From Aeromonas hydrophila subsp. hydrophila ATCC 7966 (lineage in GTDB: Bacteria; Pseudomonadota; Gammaproteobacteria; Enterobacterales; Aeromonadaceae), in assembly GCF_000014805.1 (NCBI RefSeq), contig NC_008570.1:3229001-3293000 (forward strand): DNA of 64,000 nt, read 5' to 3'. The notes under the pieces were generated by a model. It ran no database searches. It was not told the origin of the DNA and saw nothing but the letters and a program-made list of their open reading frames with translations. The translations under genes and the position numbers were made by a program. Shown piece after piece: positions 1-8,764 of this stretch (the stretch's first letter is position 1; every line of letters starts with the position of its first letter).

Positions 1-308
1 TTGTAAGTTTGATCACCACTAAAACCAGGAGAAGAACTATATAGTTGAGTTCTTACATCAGTATAACGCAGGGTTGCTTCAAACCATTCAAAAGGCTGTA
101 CAGAAACAGACCAACGACGATATTGTTCATTGTCAAAATAGTTGGCGCTGAACTCACCCTCTTTTGCCATTCTGGCAGTAGGCATTTGCAGCAGGCCAAC
201 TCCCCCAAAACCACTTTGTGAGGGGCCCAGTGGCTCAAAGATATCCGCATTGGCGTTGGCTGCATGACATACCAACAGGGCAATCAAGGAAACTCTTGGG
301 TACATCAT
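1..308 (-). CDS. gfcD: GfcD/YjbH-family outer-membrane protein, N-terminal part (cut by window edge)
   Basis: Only the first 102 or so codons are present; the gene runs off the left edge. The translation starts with a signal peptide-like stretch (ATG ATG TAC, then a hydrophobic run ending near AANANA). It continues with a glycine-rich GGVGLLQMPTARMAKEGEF motif typical of the YjbH/GfcD family, followed by alternating beta-strand-like sequence (YRRWSVSVQPFEWFEATLRYTD). Family members are predicted outer-membrane beta-barrels in group 4 capsule or exopolysaccharide operons. The start overlaps the gfcC stop as ATGA, which implies translational coupling. A second ATG directly follows at 305. Confidence 0.8.
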   Translation of the reverse strand, partial: MMYPRVSLIALLVCHAANANADIFEPLGPSQSGFGGVGLLQMPTARMAKEGEFSANYFDNEQYRRWSVSVQPFEWFEATLRYTDVRTQLYSSSPGFSGDQTY

Positions 309-1063
309 TTTGGCATCCGGTTAGCAAACAATGTCAGAATTCGTTCATTCAAGTTTTGATACTGCTTGGGAAGTACGTCAGGCGAGAATCCCACAAAAAG
401 TGTTGCCCCCGGCATAGCTTCAACATGTCGTTCATTCCAAATTGCAACAGGAAACCAATCATATTTTCCACTGGGGGATACAAGATATACTCCGGCAGGA
501 TCTCCCCCTTCCAATATATCTTTTCTTTTCCAATACTCACGTAATCCAGCTCCAGGCAGGAGAGGCGCGCCACCGATCTGTTTTACCAAACCGGCAATCT
601 GTACCTCAGGATGGCGAGGGGCAAGATACAACTGATAATGGCCTTTCAATATAGGAGCATCAACACCAGCACGCGCTTGATTTACATCAGGGTCTACAGA
701 CACATCAAAACGGCCGGTTAACTCAAGCTGCTGTAATTGCTGCAACAATTGCAGAGTAGCAGATGCCAGCGATGGCTCCCCCATGTCAGACCACATTTTT
801 GATAATACGGTCAAGTCTGCCAATAATACTTGGCGCTGATGCTCGAGTTCTTGCTGACGTGCCGGTGTTGATATTTGTCCGACCGGCCAATAAGAGTCAT
901 ATGACAAGATAGCAGGATCACTCAGCGCACTGCTTAGCGTTATCTGCTTGGCATAATAAAGATCTTTTACTGGCTTACCTTTCCACCATATGGATATAGT
1001 CGCATCAGCCCAAGCAGGGTTAGTTACTAAAATAGAGATGAGAAATATATTTATAATTTTCAT
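305..1063 (-). CDS. gfcC: GfcC-family capsule biosynthesis protein
   Basis: This 252-residue protein has an N-terminal signal peptide (MKIINIFLISILVTNPAWA, cleavage likely after AWA), so it should be periplasmic. Length and sequence fit the GfcC (YmcB/YjbG) family of group 4 capsule operons. The E. coli member is a periplasmic protein with ubiquitin-like beta-grasp domains, and its exact role in capsule assembly is unresolved. The C-terminal part (GLREYWKRKDILEGGD, VYLVSPSGKYDWFPVAIWN) matches the conserved family end. It overlaps gfcB upstream and gfcD downstream by four bases each (ATGA), so the three genes are translated as a block. Confidence 0.82.
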   Translation of the reverse strand: MKIINIFLISILVTNPAWADATISIWWKGKPVKDLYYAKQITLSSALSDPAILSYDSYWPVGQISTPARQQELEHQRQVLLADLTVLSKMWSDMGEPSLASATLQLLQQLQQLELTGRFDVSVDPDVNQARAGVDAPILKGHYQLYLAPRHPEVQIAGLVKQIGGAPLLPGAGLREYWKRKDILEGGDPAGVYLVSPSGKYDWFPVAIWNERHVEAMPGATLFVGFSPDVLPKQYQNLNERILTLFANRMPK

Positions 1064-1749
1064 GATGAGTAGGGCTTGAGAAAAGTCATTTCAATGACAG
1101 GAAGGGAAGGGCCTAATTGTTGCTTGAGTTTGCGAACTTGGCCGGAATGCTCATCAATCCAAAAATAATTGTTCCATTGCACCTCACTGGGAGACGCAGT
1201 CACAGACTCTTCAATAATAGTTGTTGTGTATGGTTTATCCATCACTTCTAACACTTCATTACCAACGCGGCGGTAATGCATACTCAAAGGATAACCACTG
1301 GTATATTTATGTGACCATTCGGCCACGCTGTACCACACCATGGATGATAGTTTATCCAGACGTGCAATCCTTAAGGGATCTTGGTCCATATATCCGAGAT
1401 AACGTAAATCATTCGGCAAGCCAATTGTTTTGACCAAGCGGCCATGTTCTGTGATGAACATCACCCCATCAGCACTCATCCATGACAAGCGATCGCCATT
1501 GACATAAGCCAATACAACCAAAGCTTGTGGCAGATCGCCGACTTTGATGTAGGCGCTTGCATAAGGAAGCTGTCTGAGTTGCGTAGACGTCAGCACAATC
1601 TCATTTTCTTTATGAAAGACATAACCCAGGGTTTCTATCGTCTGATTCGTTGAGGTACTACAACCAGTCAGCAACAACATGCCCGCCCAGGCTAGTACTC
1701 GTTGGGGCAGAAAAGAACGGTACGATATCACGCGCGAAGAACCATCCAT
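1060..1749 (-). CDS. gfcB: GfcB/YjbF-family lipoprotein
   Basis: This 229-residue protein has a lipobox LLTGC with the lipidated Cys at residue 30, so it is a predicted outer-membrane lipoprotein. The body (YVNGDRLSWMSADGVMFITEHGRLVKT) matches the YjbF/GfcB family found with GfcC and GfcD in group 4 capsule operons. The N-terminus is longer than usual before the hydrophobic segment and the Shine-Dalgarno at 1749 is weak, so a later start is possible. The gene follows a strong hairpin after gfcA, so its expression may depend on readthrough. It overlaps gfcC by four bases. Confidence 0.8.
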   Translation of the reverse strand: MDGSSRVISYRSFLPQRVLAWAGMLLLTGCSTSTNQTIETLGYVFHKENEIVLTSTQLRQLPYASAYIKVGDLPQALVVLAYVNGDRLSWMSADGVMFITEHGRLVKTIGLPNDLRYLGYMDQDPLRIARLDKLSSMVWYSVAEWSHKYTSGYPLSMHYRRVGNEVLEVMDKPYTTTIIEESVTASPSEVQWNNYFWIDEHSGQVRKLKQQLGPSLPVIEMTFLKPYSS

Positions 1750-1765
1750 GAAAAGAGAATAAAAG

Positions 1766-1794
1766 ATAAGGCTGCTCGGTTCGAGCAGCCTTAT
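1766..1794 (-). terminator. Intrinsic terminator or attenuator between gfcA and gfcB
   Basis: A perfect 12-bp stem (1766-1777 with 1783-1794) closes a 5-base loop. In the minus-strand transcript it lies just after the gfcA stop and is followed by a T-rich run (ATCTTTTATTCTCTTTTC) that leads straight into the gfcB start. It would end most gfcA transcripts, leaving gfcBCD to readthrough or antitermination. Confidence 0.75.
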
Positions 1795-1799
1795 TGGAC

Positions 1800-2048
1800 T
1801 TATTTGGTCGAAGTGGTTGTGCTGGTGTTGTTGTTGCGGCTGTTGGATTCAGATACAGCCACTGCGGTTACCAGAGCGGCAGCCGCACCGACAGCAACAG
1901 CAGTAGTGGTCACACCTGCAGCGGCTGCGGCTGCACCAGTACCGGCAGCACCACCAGCAGCACCTTCTACAACTACAGCTTCCTCTGCAGCCATCACATT
2001 AGCGGAAACAGCCAGCAAAGCAGCCAGAGCAAATGCAGTCTTCTTCAT
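1800..2048 (-). CDS. gfcA: GfcA-like small Ala/Thr/Val-rich secreted protein
   Basis: This 82-residue protein has a clear signal peptide (MKKTAFALAALLAVSANVMA) followed by a low-complexity Ala/Gly/Val-rich body with two apolar blocks and a Ser/Asn/Thr-rich tail ending NNNTSTTTSTK. It resembles GfcA (YmcD), the small Thr/Ala-rich first protein of group 4 capsule operons. An in-frame extension upstream exists, but the ATG at 2048 has a good Shine-Dalgarno (AAAGGAAG) and begins the signal peptide. The molecular function of GfcA is unknown. Here it lies after wzc rather than first in the operon, and is followed at once by a terminator-like hairpin. Confidence 0.72.
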   Translation of the reverse strand: MKKTAFALAALLAVSANVMAAEEAVVVEGAAGGAAGTGAAAAAAGVTTTAVAVGAAAALVTAVAVSESNSRNNNTSTTTSTK

Positions 2049-2195
2049 ACTATCTTCCTTTTTGTTGATACATCTAAACCTTATCACTGAGACATCAATT
2101 TTCTCAGACACCCGTAGTATTACCCAAACGAAACATCAATTAAACCACGATTACAGTGTGATGTCTCTTAAGAGCCCTGTGTGCTCCAAGAAAGG

Positions 2196-4370
2196 TCAGG
2201 CTTTCGTCTTGTCGCCATAACTGTATTGATAATACCCATAATTCCCATAGTAACTGCTCGCTTTCTTCTCGACGGCATTGAGCAATATGCCCTTGATCGA
2301 GACACCATTTTGCTCAAAACGACGAATAGCGACTTCCACCTCTTTCACCGCTGTCTTGGCAAAGCGGGCAACCAGCAAGGATGCGCCCACATGCTGACCA
2401 ACGATGGCAGCATCGGTAACAGCCAGGATGGGAGGGGAGTCAACAATGACAAAGTCATAGCGTTCACTGGCCCAATCAAGCAGTGCCTTGAAACGCGGAT
2501 GCATCAGCAGTTCTGACGGATTGGGCGGTACAGCGCCACGACAGACAAAATCAAGGCCGTCAAACCCGGTCTGACTCACCACTTGCGTCAAATCGGTCTG
2601 ACCGGCCAGATAGGAGCTCAAGCCAGCCCCCATCTCCTGCCCCATGACCTTCTGCATATAGCCTTTGCGCAAGTCGGCATCGATAACCAGCACCTTCTTG
2701 CCGCCCAGTGCCAGAGTGGCAGCAAAGTTGGTCGACACGAAGGTTTTTCCCAGGCCAGGACCAGGGCCGGAAATCATGACAATATTGTTTTTCGCCTCCA
2801 TCATGGCGAAGTGCAGGCTGGTACGCAGGCTACGTAGCGACTCCATAGCCAAGTCAGCAGGGTTACGTGCAGCCAATAGCGCTTCATTCAGCTGCATGGC
2901 ATGACGACGTTTTTTCTGCTGCTGCTCGATCGTGGCCTGCTCGCTGGAATAGGGAATAGTGGCATAAACAGAAAGCCCCATCTCTTCCAGCTGCTCCGGA
3001 CTCTCCACGCCTCGGTGGAAGGCGGCGCGCACCAGGATCAACCCCACTGACAACATGCCACCCAGCAGGGTTGCCAGCACCACGATCAACGGTTTCTTCG
3101 GCTTGACCGCTTTCGTCTCAACGGCGGCATCATCGATGATACGGACGTTACCTATGGTACCCGCCTTCATGATATTAAGCTCCTGCTGCTTGTTGAGCAG
3201 CTGGACGAAGATCTCCTGACCGACCTGCACATCACGGGTCAGACGTAAAATCTCCTGCTGGGTTTTTGGCAGACGCTTGATCGACTTGTTGATCGCATTT
3301 TTGGTATTCATCAAAGTCTGGCGCTTTTCCATCAGAGCGATGTAAGCGGGGTGCTGGCGAGTATAGAGCTGCTGCAACTCGGCCTCACGGAAAGTCAACT
3401 CATTGAGCTGCTTCTCGAGGCCTACCATGGTATCTAGTGCGGCCTTTGCTTCCAGCGACAAATCGACCGACTCATTCTGCTGACGATACAGATTCAATTG
3501 CTCTTCAGAACGATTCAGATCCTCTTTGACCTGAGGCAGATGCGTTTGCAAAAAATCCAGGCTCTTCTGGGCCTCTTCGGTCTTGCGCACCACATTCTGT
3601 TGCAGATAGTTCTGGCTGATGTTGTCAAGTACGGCACGAATGCGGCCCTTGTCTTCCCCTTCCAGCGTCAGCGAGATGATCCCGGTATTTTTGCCCTTCT
3701 CACTGACCTGAAGGCCACTCTGCAACTCAGCGATCACATCCAGTACCGGCTGTTTGACCAGCGTGAAGACCTGTCCCTCATCGGCGGCCACATCGGACAA
3801 CAGCAAGGTGACATCATCTTTCTCAAGCAGCTCGCCAACCCGCCCTTCCAGCACCCGCCCCTCAACCTCGAGGGTAAAGCGCTTCTCTTCGTTCATAGTC
3901 AGCGTCAGCGGCGTCCCCAACAATTCAGGTGCCACCTCAAAGCGGCTCACTGCCATCTTGGGGTAGGGATGGCCCATCAGTCGTGACATACCACGGCCAA
4001 TCAGCGGGAAGAAATCAGGGCTCACCACGGTATCGAGATGAAGCTCTTGCACCGTACGGCCTAGCACCATACGAGAAGTCAGCAACTCAATCTCAGCGGC
4101 AGCATCGGGTTGCTCACCACCCAATACATCGGCCATGTCCCCAAGCAGTGCAGCACCGCTGGCTTTTTTCTCCACCTGCAGCAAGGCGTTTGCCTTGAAA
4201 ACAGGAGTAGCCAGCAAGGCATATGCAACGCCAAGCACCATAAACAGCGCAGTGATCGTTACAATCCACCAACGTCCATCGATCAGATAGCCCAACAGGC
4301 GCCCCAGATCGATCTCGTCATTCTCCACCGCGGCACTGCTCTGCCGGGACGAAACAGAAGAAGTCGTCAT
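2196..4370 (-). CDS. wzc: Wzc/Etk-type tyrosine autokinase and polysaccharide co-polymerase
   Basis: This 724-residue inner-membrane BY-kinase controls chain length and export of capsule. It has an N-terminal Wzz domain with a first membrane helix near residues 35-55, a coiled-coil periplasmic region, a second helix near 430-450 (LIVVLATLLGGMLSVGLILV), and a cytoplasmic kinase. The kinase shows Walker A GPGPGLGKT near 533, Walker A' VLVIDADLRKG and Walker B FVIVDSPP near 640. The C-terminus is a tyrosine cluster with seven Tyr in the last 25 residues, the usual autophosphorylation tail. It follows wzb, its cognate phosphatase, after 62 bases. Confidence 0.95.
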   Translation of the reverse strand: MTTSSVSSRQSSAAVENDEIDLGRLLGYLIDGRWWIVTITALFMVLGVAYALLATPVFKANALLQVEKKASGAALLGDMADVLGGEQPDAAAEIELLTSRMVLGRTVQELHLDTVVSPDFFPLIGRGMSRLMGHPYPKMAVSRFEVAPELLGTPLTLTMNEEKRFTLEVEGRVLEGRVGELLEKDDVTLLLSDVAADEGQVFTLVKQPVLDVIAELQSGLQVSEKGKNTGIISLTLEGEDKGRIRAVLDNISQNYLQQNVVRKTEEAQKSLDFLQTHLPQVKEDLNRSEEQLNLYRQQNESVDLSLEAKAALDTMVGLEKQLNELTFREAELQQLYTRQHPAYIALMEKRQTLMNTKNAINKSIKRLPKTQQEILRLTRDVQVGQEIFVQLLNKQQELNIMKAGTIGNVRIIDDAAVETKAVKPKKPLIVVLATLLGGMLSVGLILVRAAFHRGVESPEQLEEMGLSVYATIPYSSEQATIEQQQKKRRHAMQLNEALLAARNPADLAMESLRSLRTSLHFAMMEAKNNIVMISGPGPGLGKTFVSTNFAATLALGGKKVLVIDADLRKGYMQKVMGQEMGAGLSSYLAGQTDLTQVVSQTGFDGLDFVCRGAVPPNPSELLMHPRFKALLDWASERYDFVIVDSPPILAVTDAAIVGQHVGASLLVARFAKTAVKEVEVAIRRFEQNGVSIKGILLNAVEKKASSYYGNYGYYQYSYGDKTKA

Positions 4371-4432
4371 TCAACACAATCCATTTTTATTGTCAGATAC
4401 CACACGCACACAATCAGTGATGATGGGGGTCG

Positions 4433-4861
4433 TTACAGTTTTTTTACCCAACCATCGGCGCTACGCACCAATAGCTGGTAAACATGTTCATAAGCTTCCC
4501 GGCTCAGACGATAGGGATCGGGCACTTCGCTCTCCCCCTGCCAGTGGCCAAACAACATGGTTTTGCCACGAGCCCCAGGGTCGATGGCCGTCACGGCAGA
4601 GATATGCCCTTTCTCCATCACCAGGATCAGATCAGCATCCTGGCAAAGTGCACGTGTCAGTTGGCGCGCCGAGTGCCCCTCAAGAGAGAGCCCATGCAGC
4701 TGTGCCACCTCGCTCGCGACCTTGTCGGCCGGCTTGTCCACCAAGGCACTGACCCCGGCAGAACTCACCTGACGGCCGGGTAAACGCTCACGAAGCAATC
4801 GTTCACCGGTTGGGGAGCGACAAATATTGCCCACACACACCACAAGAATTTTTCCAAACAT
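4433..4861 (-). CDS. wzb: Low-molecular-weight protein-tyrosine phosphatase (Wzb/Etp)
   Basis: This 142-residue cytoplasmic LMW-PTP dephosphorylates the Wzc tyrosine tail. The signature CX5R loop is at residues 9-15 (CVGNICR) followed by Ser, and the general-acid Asp lies in the conserved DPY motif (VPDPYRLS) near the C-terminus. The length is typical. It sits between wza and wzc, the standard order for capsule export modules. A 236-bp gap with alternative hairpins separates it from wza. Confidence 0.95.
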   Translation of the reverse strand: MFGKILVVCVGNICRSPTGERLLRERLPGRQVSSAGVSALVDKPADKVASEVAQLHGLSLEGHSARQLTRALCQDADLILVMEKGHISAVTAIDPGARGKTMLFGHWQGESEVPDPYRLSREAYEHVYQLLVRSADGWVKKL

Positions 4862-4922
4862 ATCGCTGTCACTCTTCTAAATAAAATCTGCAGCCACCGG
4901 CACCCAATACCTGCTTCTTTCC

Positions 4923-5027
4923 GAAGGGAGGCAGGTAGAGAACATCACCCCAGCCTCCCTTCCCCATTCATTACCGTATCAAGGTAACAAAAAAGCAGGA
5001 ACAAGGGAGGCACAAGGCCCCCCCCCT
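4923..5027 (-). promoter_or_regulatory. Mutually exclusive hairpins and a G10 tract in the wza-wzb spacer
   Basis: Three arms lie in the spacer: AAGGGAGGC at 4924-4932, GCCTCCCTT at 4953-4961 and AAGGGAGGC again at 5003-5011. The middle arm can pair with either neighbour (10 bp with the first, 9 bp with the third), so the leader RNA can adopt two alternative folds. A run of ten C (G in the transcript) sits at 5018-5027. The arrangement looks attenuator-like, but no clean U-tract follows, so the regulatory role is inference. Confidence 0.4.
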
Positions 5028-5097
5028 AAATTCCATCTCTATGCTTGGAAAGCGACTGAGCGTCAAGTAACCGGGAGAGGTTAAGCAGGCTCACACC

Positions 5098-6219
5098 TTA
5101 CCAGTTGCGTACCCGCAACATGCCTTCGGTCAACTCGTTAAAGCCAGTAATAGAAGGCACCAGTTGGCTGAGCACACGGTTCCAGCGCGTCACCGGCGCC
5201 GTGGTGACATAAACCACGTCGTAAGGTTGCAAGGCAAACTCGGTACCCATCACCAGCGCGGTGGCATCACTCAGGTCAAGCTGATAAATGGCGGCTTTCT
5301 GTTGGGCTTTCGCCGCTGGGCGCAATACGAAGATGCCGGTCGCATTGGCGGCATTCTGGTTGAGGCCCTCGGCACTGCTCAGTGCCTCGGTCAGGCTCAT
5401 CCCCTCACGACCAATGGTCAGGGTGGATGCCTTGTTGACCTCCCCCATCACAAAAACCTTCTGGGCATCGTTACGCGGCACATAGAGCATGTCGCCGTCG
5501 CGCATCAGCTGATTGTGAGAGAGATCCCCATACTGCAGCAGATCCTGCATGGAGAGTGGGAACTCCTTGCCTTGGCGGGTCAACACCACATGATGCCAAT
5601 CGGCGGTCGGCGTCAGCCCGCCAGCAAGATTGAAGGCATCGAGCAGGGTCATCGGCACATTGGTGATCGGTTGAGCACCCGGCTTGGTCACCTCACCTGA
5701 GATATAAACCTTCTGGGAGCGGAAAGCAGCAATGCTCACATCCACCTGCGGGCTCTCGATATACTGGGCCAGGCGCTTGGCAATGTCGGTGCGGATCTCC
5801 GAGACGGTTTTACCCACTACGGTCACCTTGCCGATATAGGGGTAGAAGATGGTGCCATCGGCGTGCACCCAGTTGCCCGCTTCGCTGGCACTGCGGTAAG
5901 AACCGGCCGGGATGGTCAACTCGGGGTGGTCCCACACGGTAACATTGAGGATGTCGCCCACACCAATCCGGTACTCATAGCTGCTGATCTGGCTATTGAG
6001 ATCGGGGTTGGCCTTGCCCACCACTGGCGCCTTACGCAGCTGGCTGATCAGCGCGGGTGTAACCGGATAGATGTCTGCCAGCTGATCAACATCAACGGAA
6101 CCTGTAGCTACCTCGATTTTGCCACTGGTGGAAAGATTGGTACCGGGCACCACAGTACATGCACTGAGCAGAGCCACGGCCGACAACAGAGGAATGAGCT
6201 GAATCCTTTTCACTACCAC
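5098..6219 (-). CDS. wza: Wza/GfcE outer-membrane polysaccharide export lipoprotein
   Basis: This 373-residue lipoprotein has the lipobox LLSAC with Cys21. It contains the polysaccharide export (Poly_export) domain ([20 protein letters not shown]) followed by repeated SLBB domains ([39 protein letters not shown]). It ends with an amphipathic segment rich in W and R ([20 protein letters not shown]), which in E. coli Wza forms the outer-membrane alpha-helical barrel. It forms the channel that exports polymer across the outer membrane and works with Wzc. It is the first gene of the wza-wzb-wzc-gfcABCD segment, 329 bases after ugd. Confidence 0.95.
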   Translation of the reverse strand: MVVKRIQLIPLLSAVALLSACTVVPGTNLSTSGKIEVATGSVDVDQLADIYPVTPALISQLRKAPVVGKANPDLNSQISSYEYRIGVGDILNVTVWDHPELTIPAGSYRSASEAGNWVHADGTIFYPYIGKVTVVGKTVSEIRTDIAKRLAQYIESPQVDVSIAAFRSQKVYISGEVTKPGAQPITNVPMTLLDAFNLAGGLTPTADWHHVVLTRQGKEFPLSMQDLLQYGDLSHNQLMRDGDMLYVPRNDAQKVFVMGEVNKASTLTIGREGMSLTEALSSAEGLNQNAANATGIFVLRPAAKAQQKAAIYQLDLSDATALVMGTEFALQPYDVVYVTTAPVTRWNRVLSQLVPSITGFNELTEGMLRVRNW

Positions 6220-6548
6220 ACCTTATTAAGCTTGCCATCAAGAACTGAACGGGAAAATCGCCGTATGATAGCGGAAAACATGGAGAATTCTGAGATAAAT
6301 TTGCGGATAAAATCACAGTAACTATGGAGATGAACAAGTGTGCTGACAGGTACCGTTAGATGAACATATGCCCATCTTTAAGATCATCATATTTCAGCGG
6401 TTAATTATACCTTTCATTCACTTACCAAGAGACCTGCAAGGGTGCGGTTCTACCACTTATGTAATTTATAATGTTATGTGACTTCATATTTTATGGTTCA
6501 TTATTGTAACATGCGGTTCCCCTACAAGGGGGAACCGCTATCGACATA
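6220..6548. other. Intergenic region between ugd and wza
   Basis: This 329-bp gap holds no convincing gene. Its main visible structure is the hairpin at 6513-6538 next to the ugd stop. The part just upstream of wza is AT-rich and could hold a promoter for the export genes. No JUMPstart/ops sequence was seen here, unlike upstream of rmlB and wecA. Confidence 0.5.
6513..6538. terminator. Hairpin after ugd, possible weak terminator
   Basis: A perfect 10-bp GC-rich stem (GCGGTTCCCC at 6513-6522 with GGGGAACCGC at 6529-6538) closes a 6-base loop, just after the ugd stop. The following minus-strand bases (ATGTTACAATAATG) are AT-rich but not a true U-tract. Termination may therefore be partial, or the stem may protect the 3' end. 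Confidence 0.45.
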
Positions 6549-7715
6549 TTAGTCACTACCAAACAGATCGCGGGTATATACCTTGTCCATCACATCAAAC
6601 AGCTCTTCAACCATGCGGTTGGCTAAAATCACATCACAACTCTCTTTGAACTCGACAATGTCTGAAAGCACGCGGGAGCGGAAAAACTCTGGCTCGCTCA
6701 AGGTCGGCTCATAAATAACAACTTCAATGCCTTTCGCCTTGATACGTTTCATTACCCCTTGAATGGCAGAAGCACGGAAATTATCAGACCCCGCCTTCAT
6801 AACCAGACGGTACACACCAACACGTCGTGGATTTTTACGGATCACCGAATCAGCAACAAAATCTTTACGCGTGGTATTAGAGTCAACAATCGCTCGGATC
6901 AGGTTATTTGGAACATTATTGTAATTTGCCAACAGCTGTTTGGTATCTTTCGGCAAACAATAACCACCATAGCCAAAGGACGGGTTGTTATAGTGTTCAC
7001 CAATACGTGGATCCAACCCGACACCATCGATGATTTGGCGTGAGTCCAAGCCATGACTCTGGGCATAAGTATCGAGTTCGTTAAAAAAGGCAACTCTCAT
7101 TGCCAAATAAGTATTGGCAAATAGTTTAATAGCCTCAGCTTCCGTACTATCAGTCAGCAAGGTTGGAATATTCTGCTTGATAGCACCTTCTTGTAGCAGG
7201 TTGGCAAAAACCTGCGCACGGTCGGAACGCTCACCCACCACGATACGAGACGGGTGCAGGTTGTCATAAAGAGCACGTCCTTCACGCAAGAACTCCGGCG
7301 AAAAAATCAGATTGTCACAGCCCAGTTCTTCACGCAATCTGGCGGTAAACCCGACCGGAATGGTGGATTTAATCACCATTGTGGCATCTGGATTTATCGC
7401 CATGACATCCTTGATCACCGACTCCACCGTACTGGTATTAAAGTAGTTGGTCTCTGGATCATAATCTGTAGGCGTGGCAATGATAACGAAATCAGCCCCT
7501 TGATAGGCCTCTTCTTTATTCAGAGTCGCCCGCAGATTTAAGTCGCGACTGGCCAGATAACGTTCAATTTCTTTATCAACGATGGGGGATTTCCATTCAT
7601 TGATCATCTCGACCTTGCTGGCAATCACATCGACGGCAACCACCTCATGGTGTTGTGCCAGCAAGACCGCATTGGAAAGACCTACATATCCCGTACCACA
7701 AATTGCAATTTTCAC
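6549..7715 (-). CDS. ugd: UDP-glucose 6-dehydrogenase
   Basis: This 388-residue enzyme oxidises UDP-glucose to UDP-glucuronate with two NAD+. The N-terminal Rossmann motif is [11 protein letters not shown]. The catalytic Cys sits in [12 protein letters not shown] near residue 255, and the hinge and C-terminal UDP-binding domain follow ([20 protein letters not shown]). The length matches the short bacterial Ugd class. It lies 12 bases after the epimerase gene. Together they supply UDP-GlcA and its 4-epimer UDP-GalA to the capsule repeat unit. Confidence 0.95.
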   Translation of the reverse strand: MKIAICGTGYVGLSNAVLLAQHHEVVAVDVIASKVEMINEWKSPIVDKEIERYLASRDLNLRATLNKEEAYQGADFVIIATPTDYDPETNYFNTSTVESVIKDVMAINPDATMVIKSTIPVGFTARLREELGCDNLIFSPEFLREGRALYDNLHPSRIVVGERSDRAQVFANLLQEGAIKQNIPTLLTDSTEAEAIKLFANTYLAMRVAFFNELDTYAQSHGLDSRQIIDGVGLDPRIGEHYNNPSFGYGGYCLPKDTKQLLANYNNVPNNLIRAIVDSNTTRKDFVADSVIRKNPRRVGVYRLVMKAGSDNFRASAIQGVMKRIKAKGIEVVIYEPTLSEPEFFRSRVLSDIVEFKESCDVILANRMVEELFDVMDKVYTRDLFGSD

Positions 7716-7727
7716 AGCTAACCTCGC

Positions 7728-8741
7728 TTACTGCTGTTCTTTATAATAATTCTTATACCAGTCTACAAATGCCTGCACGCCTTGTTCAACCGACATGGCC
7801 GGTCGATAGCCAGTCGCCTTGAACAGATCATCGGTATCCGCCCAAGTTGCATATACATCACCCGCCTGCATCGGCATCATATTTTTTATCGCTTCGATAC
7901 CCAGCGCCTTTTCAAGGGCATCAATAAAGCTCATCAGTTTAACCGGGCTGCCATTACCGATATTGAAGATACGATAAGGAGCGCTGCTGTCAGCGGGTGA
8001 ACCTTTCTCTGACTGCCAGTCAGGATTAGCCACCGGTACTACATCGGAAATACGCAAAATCCCCTCAACGATATCGTCGATATAGGTAAAATCTCGGCTC
8101 AGTTGGCCATTGTTATAAACATCGATTGGCTGGCCGGCCAGCATCGCCTTGGTAAATTTGAACAAGGCCATATCCGGACGCCCCCAGGGACCGTAGACGG
8201 TAAAAAAGCGCAGGCCAGTGGTCGGAATACCATACAGATGAGAATAGGTATGTGCCATCAGCTCATTGGCCTTTTTCGAGGCAGCATAGAGAGATATTGG
8301 ATGGTCAACCGCATCGGTCGTGGCAAACGGCATTTTGCCATTCATGCCATAAACGGAGCTGGAAGAGGCATAGACCAGATGCTTGACACCGGTATGACGA
8401 CACCCTTCAAGAATGGCAAGGTGCCCTATCAGGTTGCTGTCTGCATAGGCAAACGGGTTCTCGAGGGAATAACGTACCCCGGCTTGCGCCGCCAGATGAA
8501 TAACCCGATCGAAACGTTCATGAGTGAACAGTTTAGCCATCCCTTCACGATCAGCCAGATCAATTTTACGAAACACAAAATTGCTTTCACTCGCCAGCCT
8601 GGCCAGACGGCTCTCTTTCAATGAGACCTCATAATAATCATTCAGATTATCGATACCAATAACGGTATGACCTTGCTGACAGAGACGTTGGCTAACTGCA
8701 CTACCAATAAATCCTGCTGCGCCCGTAACTAAGTAATGCAA
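7728..8741 (-). CDS. UDP-glucuronate 4-epimerase (GalE-like SDR)
   Basis: This 337-residue extended short-chain dehydrogenase has the NAD motif [11 protein letters not shown] at the N-terminus and catalytic SSSSVYG and YAASK (Tyr/Lys) motifs near residues 127-155. The stretch GIDNLNDYYEVSLKESRLARL is characteristic of capsular UDP-GlcA 4-epimerases (Cap1J/LspL/UGE type) rather than GalE. It converts UDP-GlcA from Ugd into UDP-GalA. The pairing with ugd directly downstream supports this substrate. A different uronic acid epimer cannot be excluded from sequence alone. Confidence 0.88.
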   Translation of the reverse strand: MHYLVTGAAGFIGSAVSQRLCQQGHTVIGIDNLNDYYEVSLKESRLARLASESNFVFRKIDLADREGMAKLFTHERFDRVIHLAAQAGVRYSLENPFAYADSNLIGHLAILEGCRHTGVKHLVYASSSSVYGMNGKMPFATTDAVDHPISLYAASKKANELMAHTYSHLYGIPTTGLRFFTVYGPWGRPDMALFKFTKAMLAGQPIDVYNNGQLSRDFTYIDDIVEGILRISDVVPVANPDWQSEKGSPADSSAPYRIFNIGNGSPVKLMSFIDALEKALGIEAIKNMMPMQAGDVYATWADTDDLFKATGYRPAMSVEQGVQAFVDWYKNYYKEQQ

Positions 8742-8764
8742 AACCTAACTCCTTAAAATTAACG

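Noticed and set aside
53..283. 76-codon minus-strand frame at the left edge
   Set aside because: It is in the wrong frame relative to the YjbH/GfcD coding sequence, which shows a signal peptide and family motif.
6092..6337. 81-codon minus-strand frame upstream of wza
   Set aside because: It overlaps the wza signal peptide in another frame and has no ribosome site or domain.
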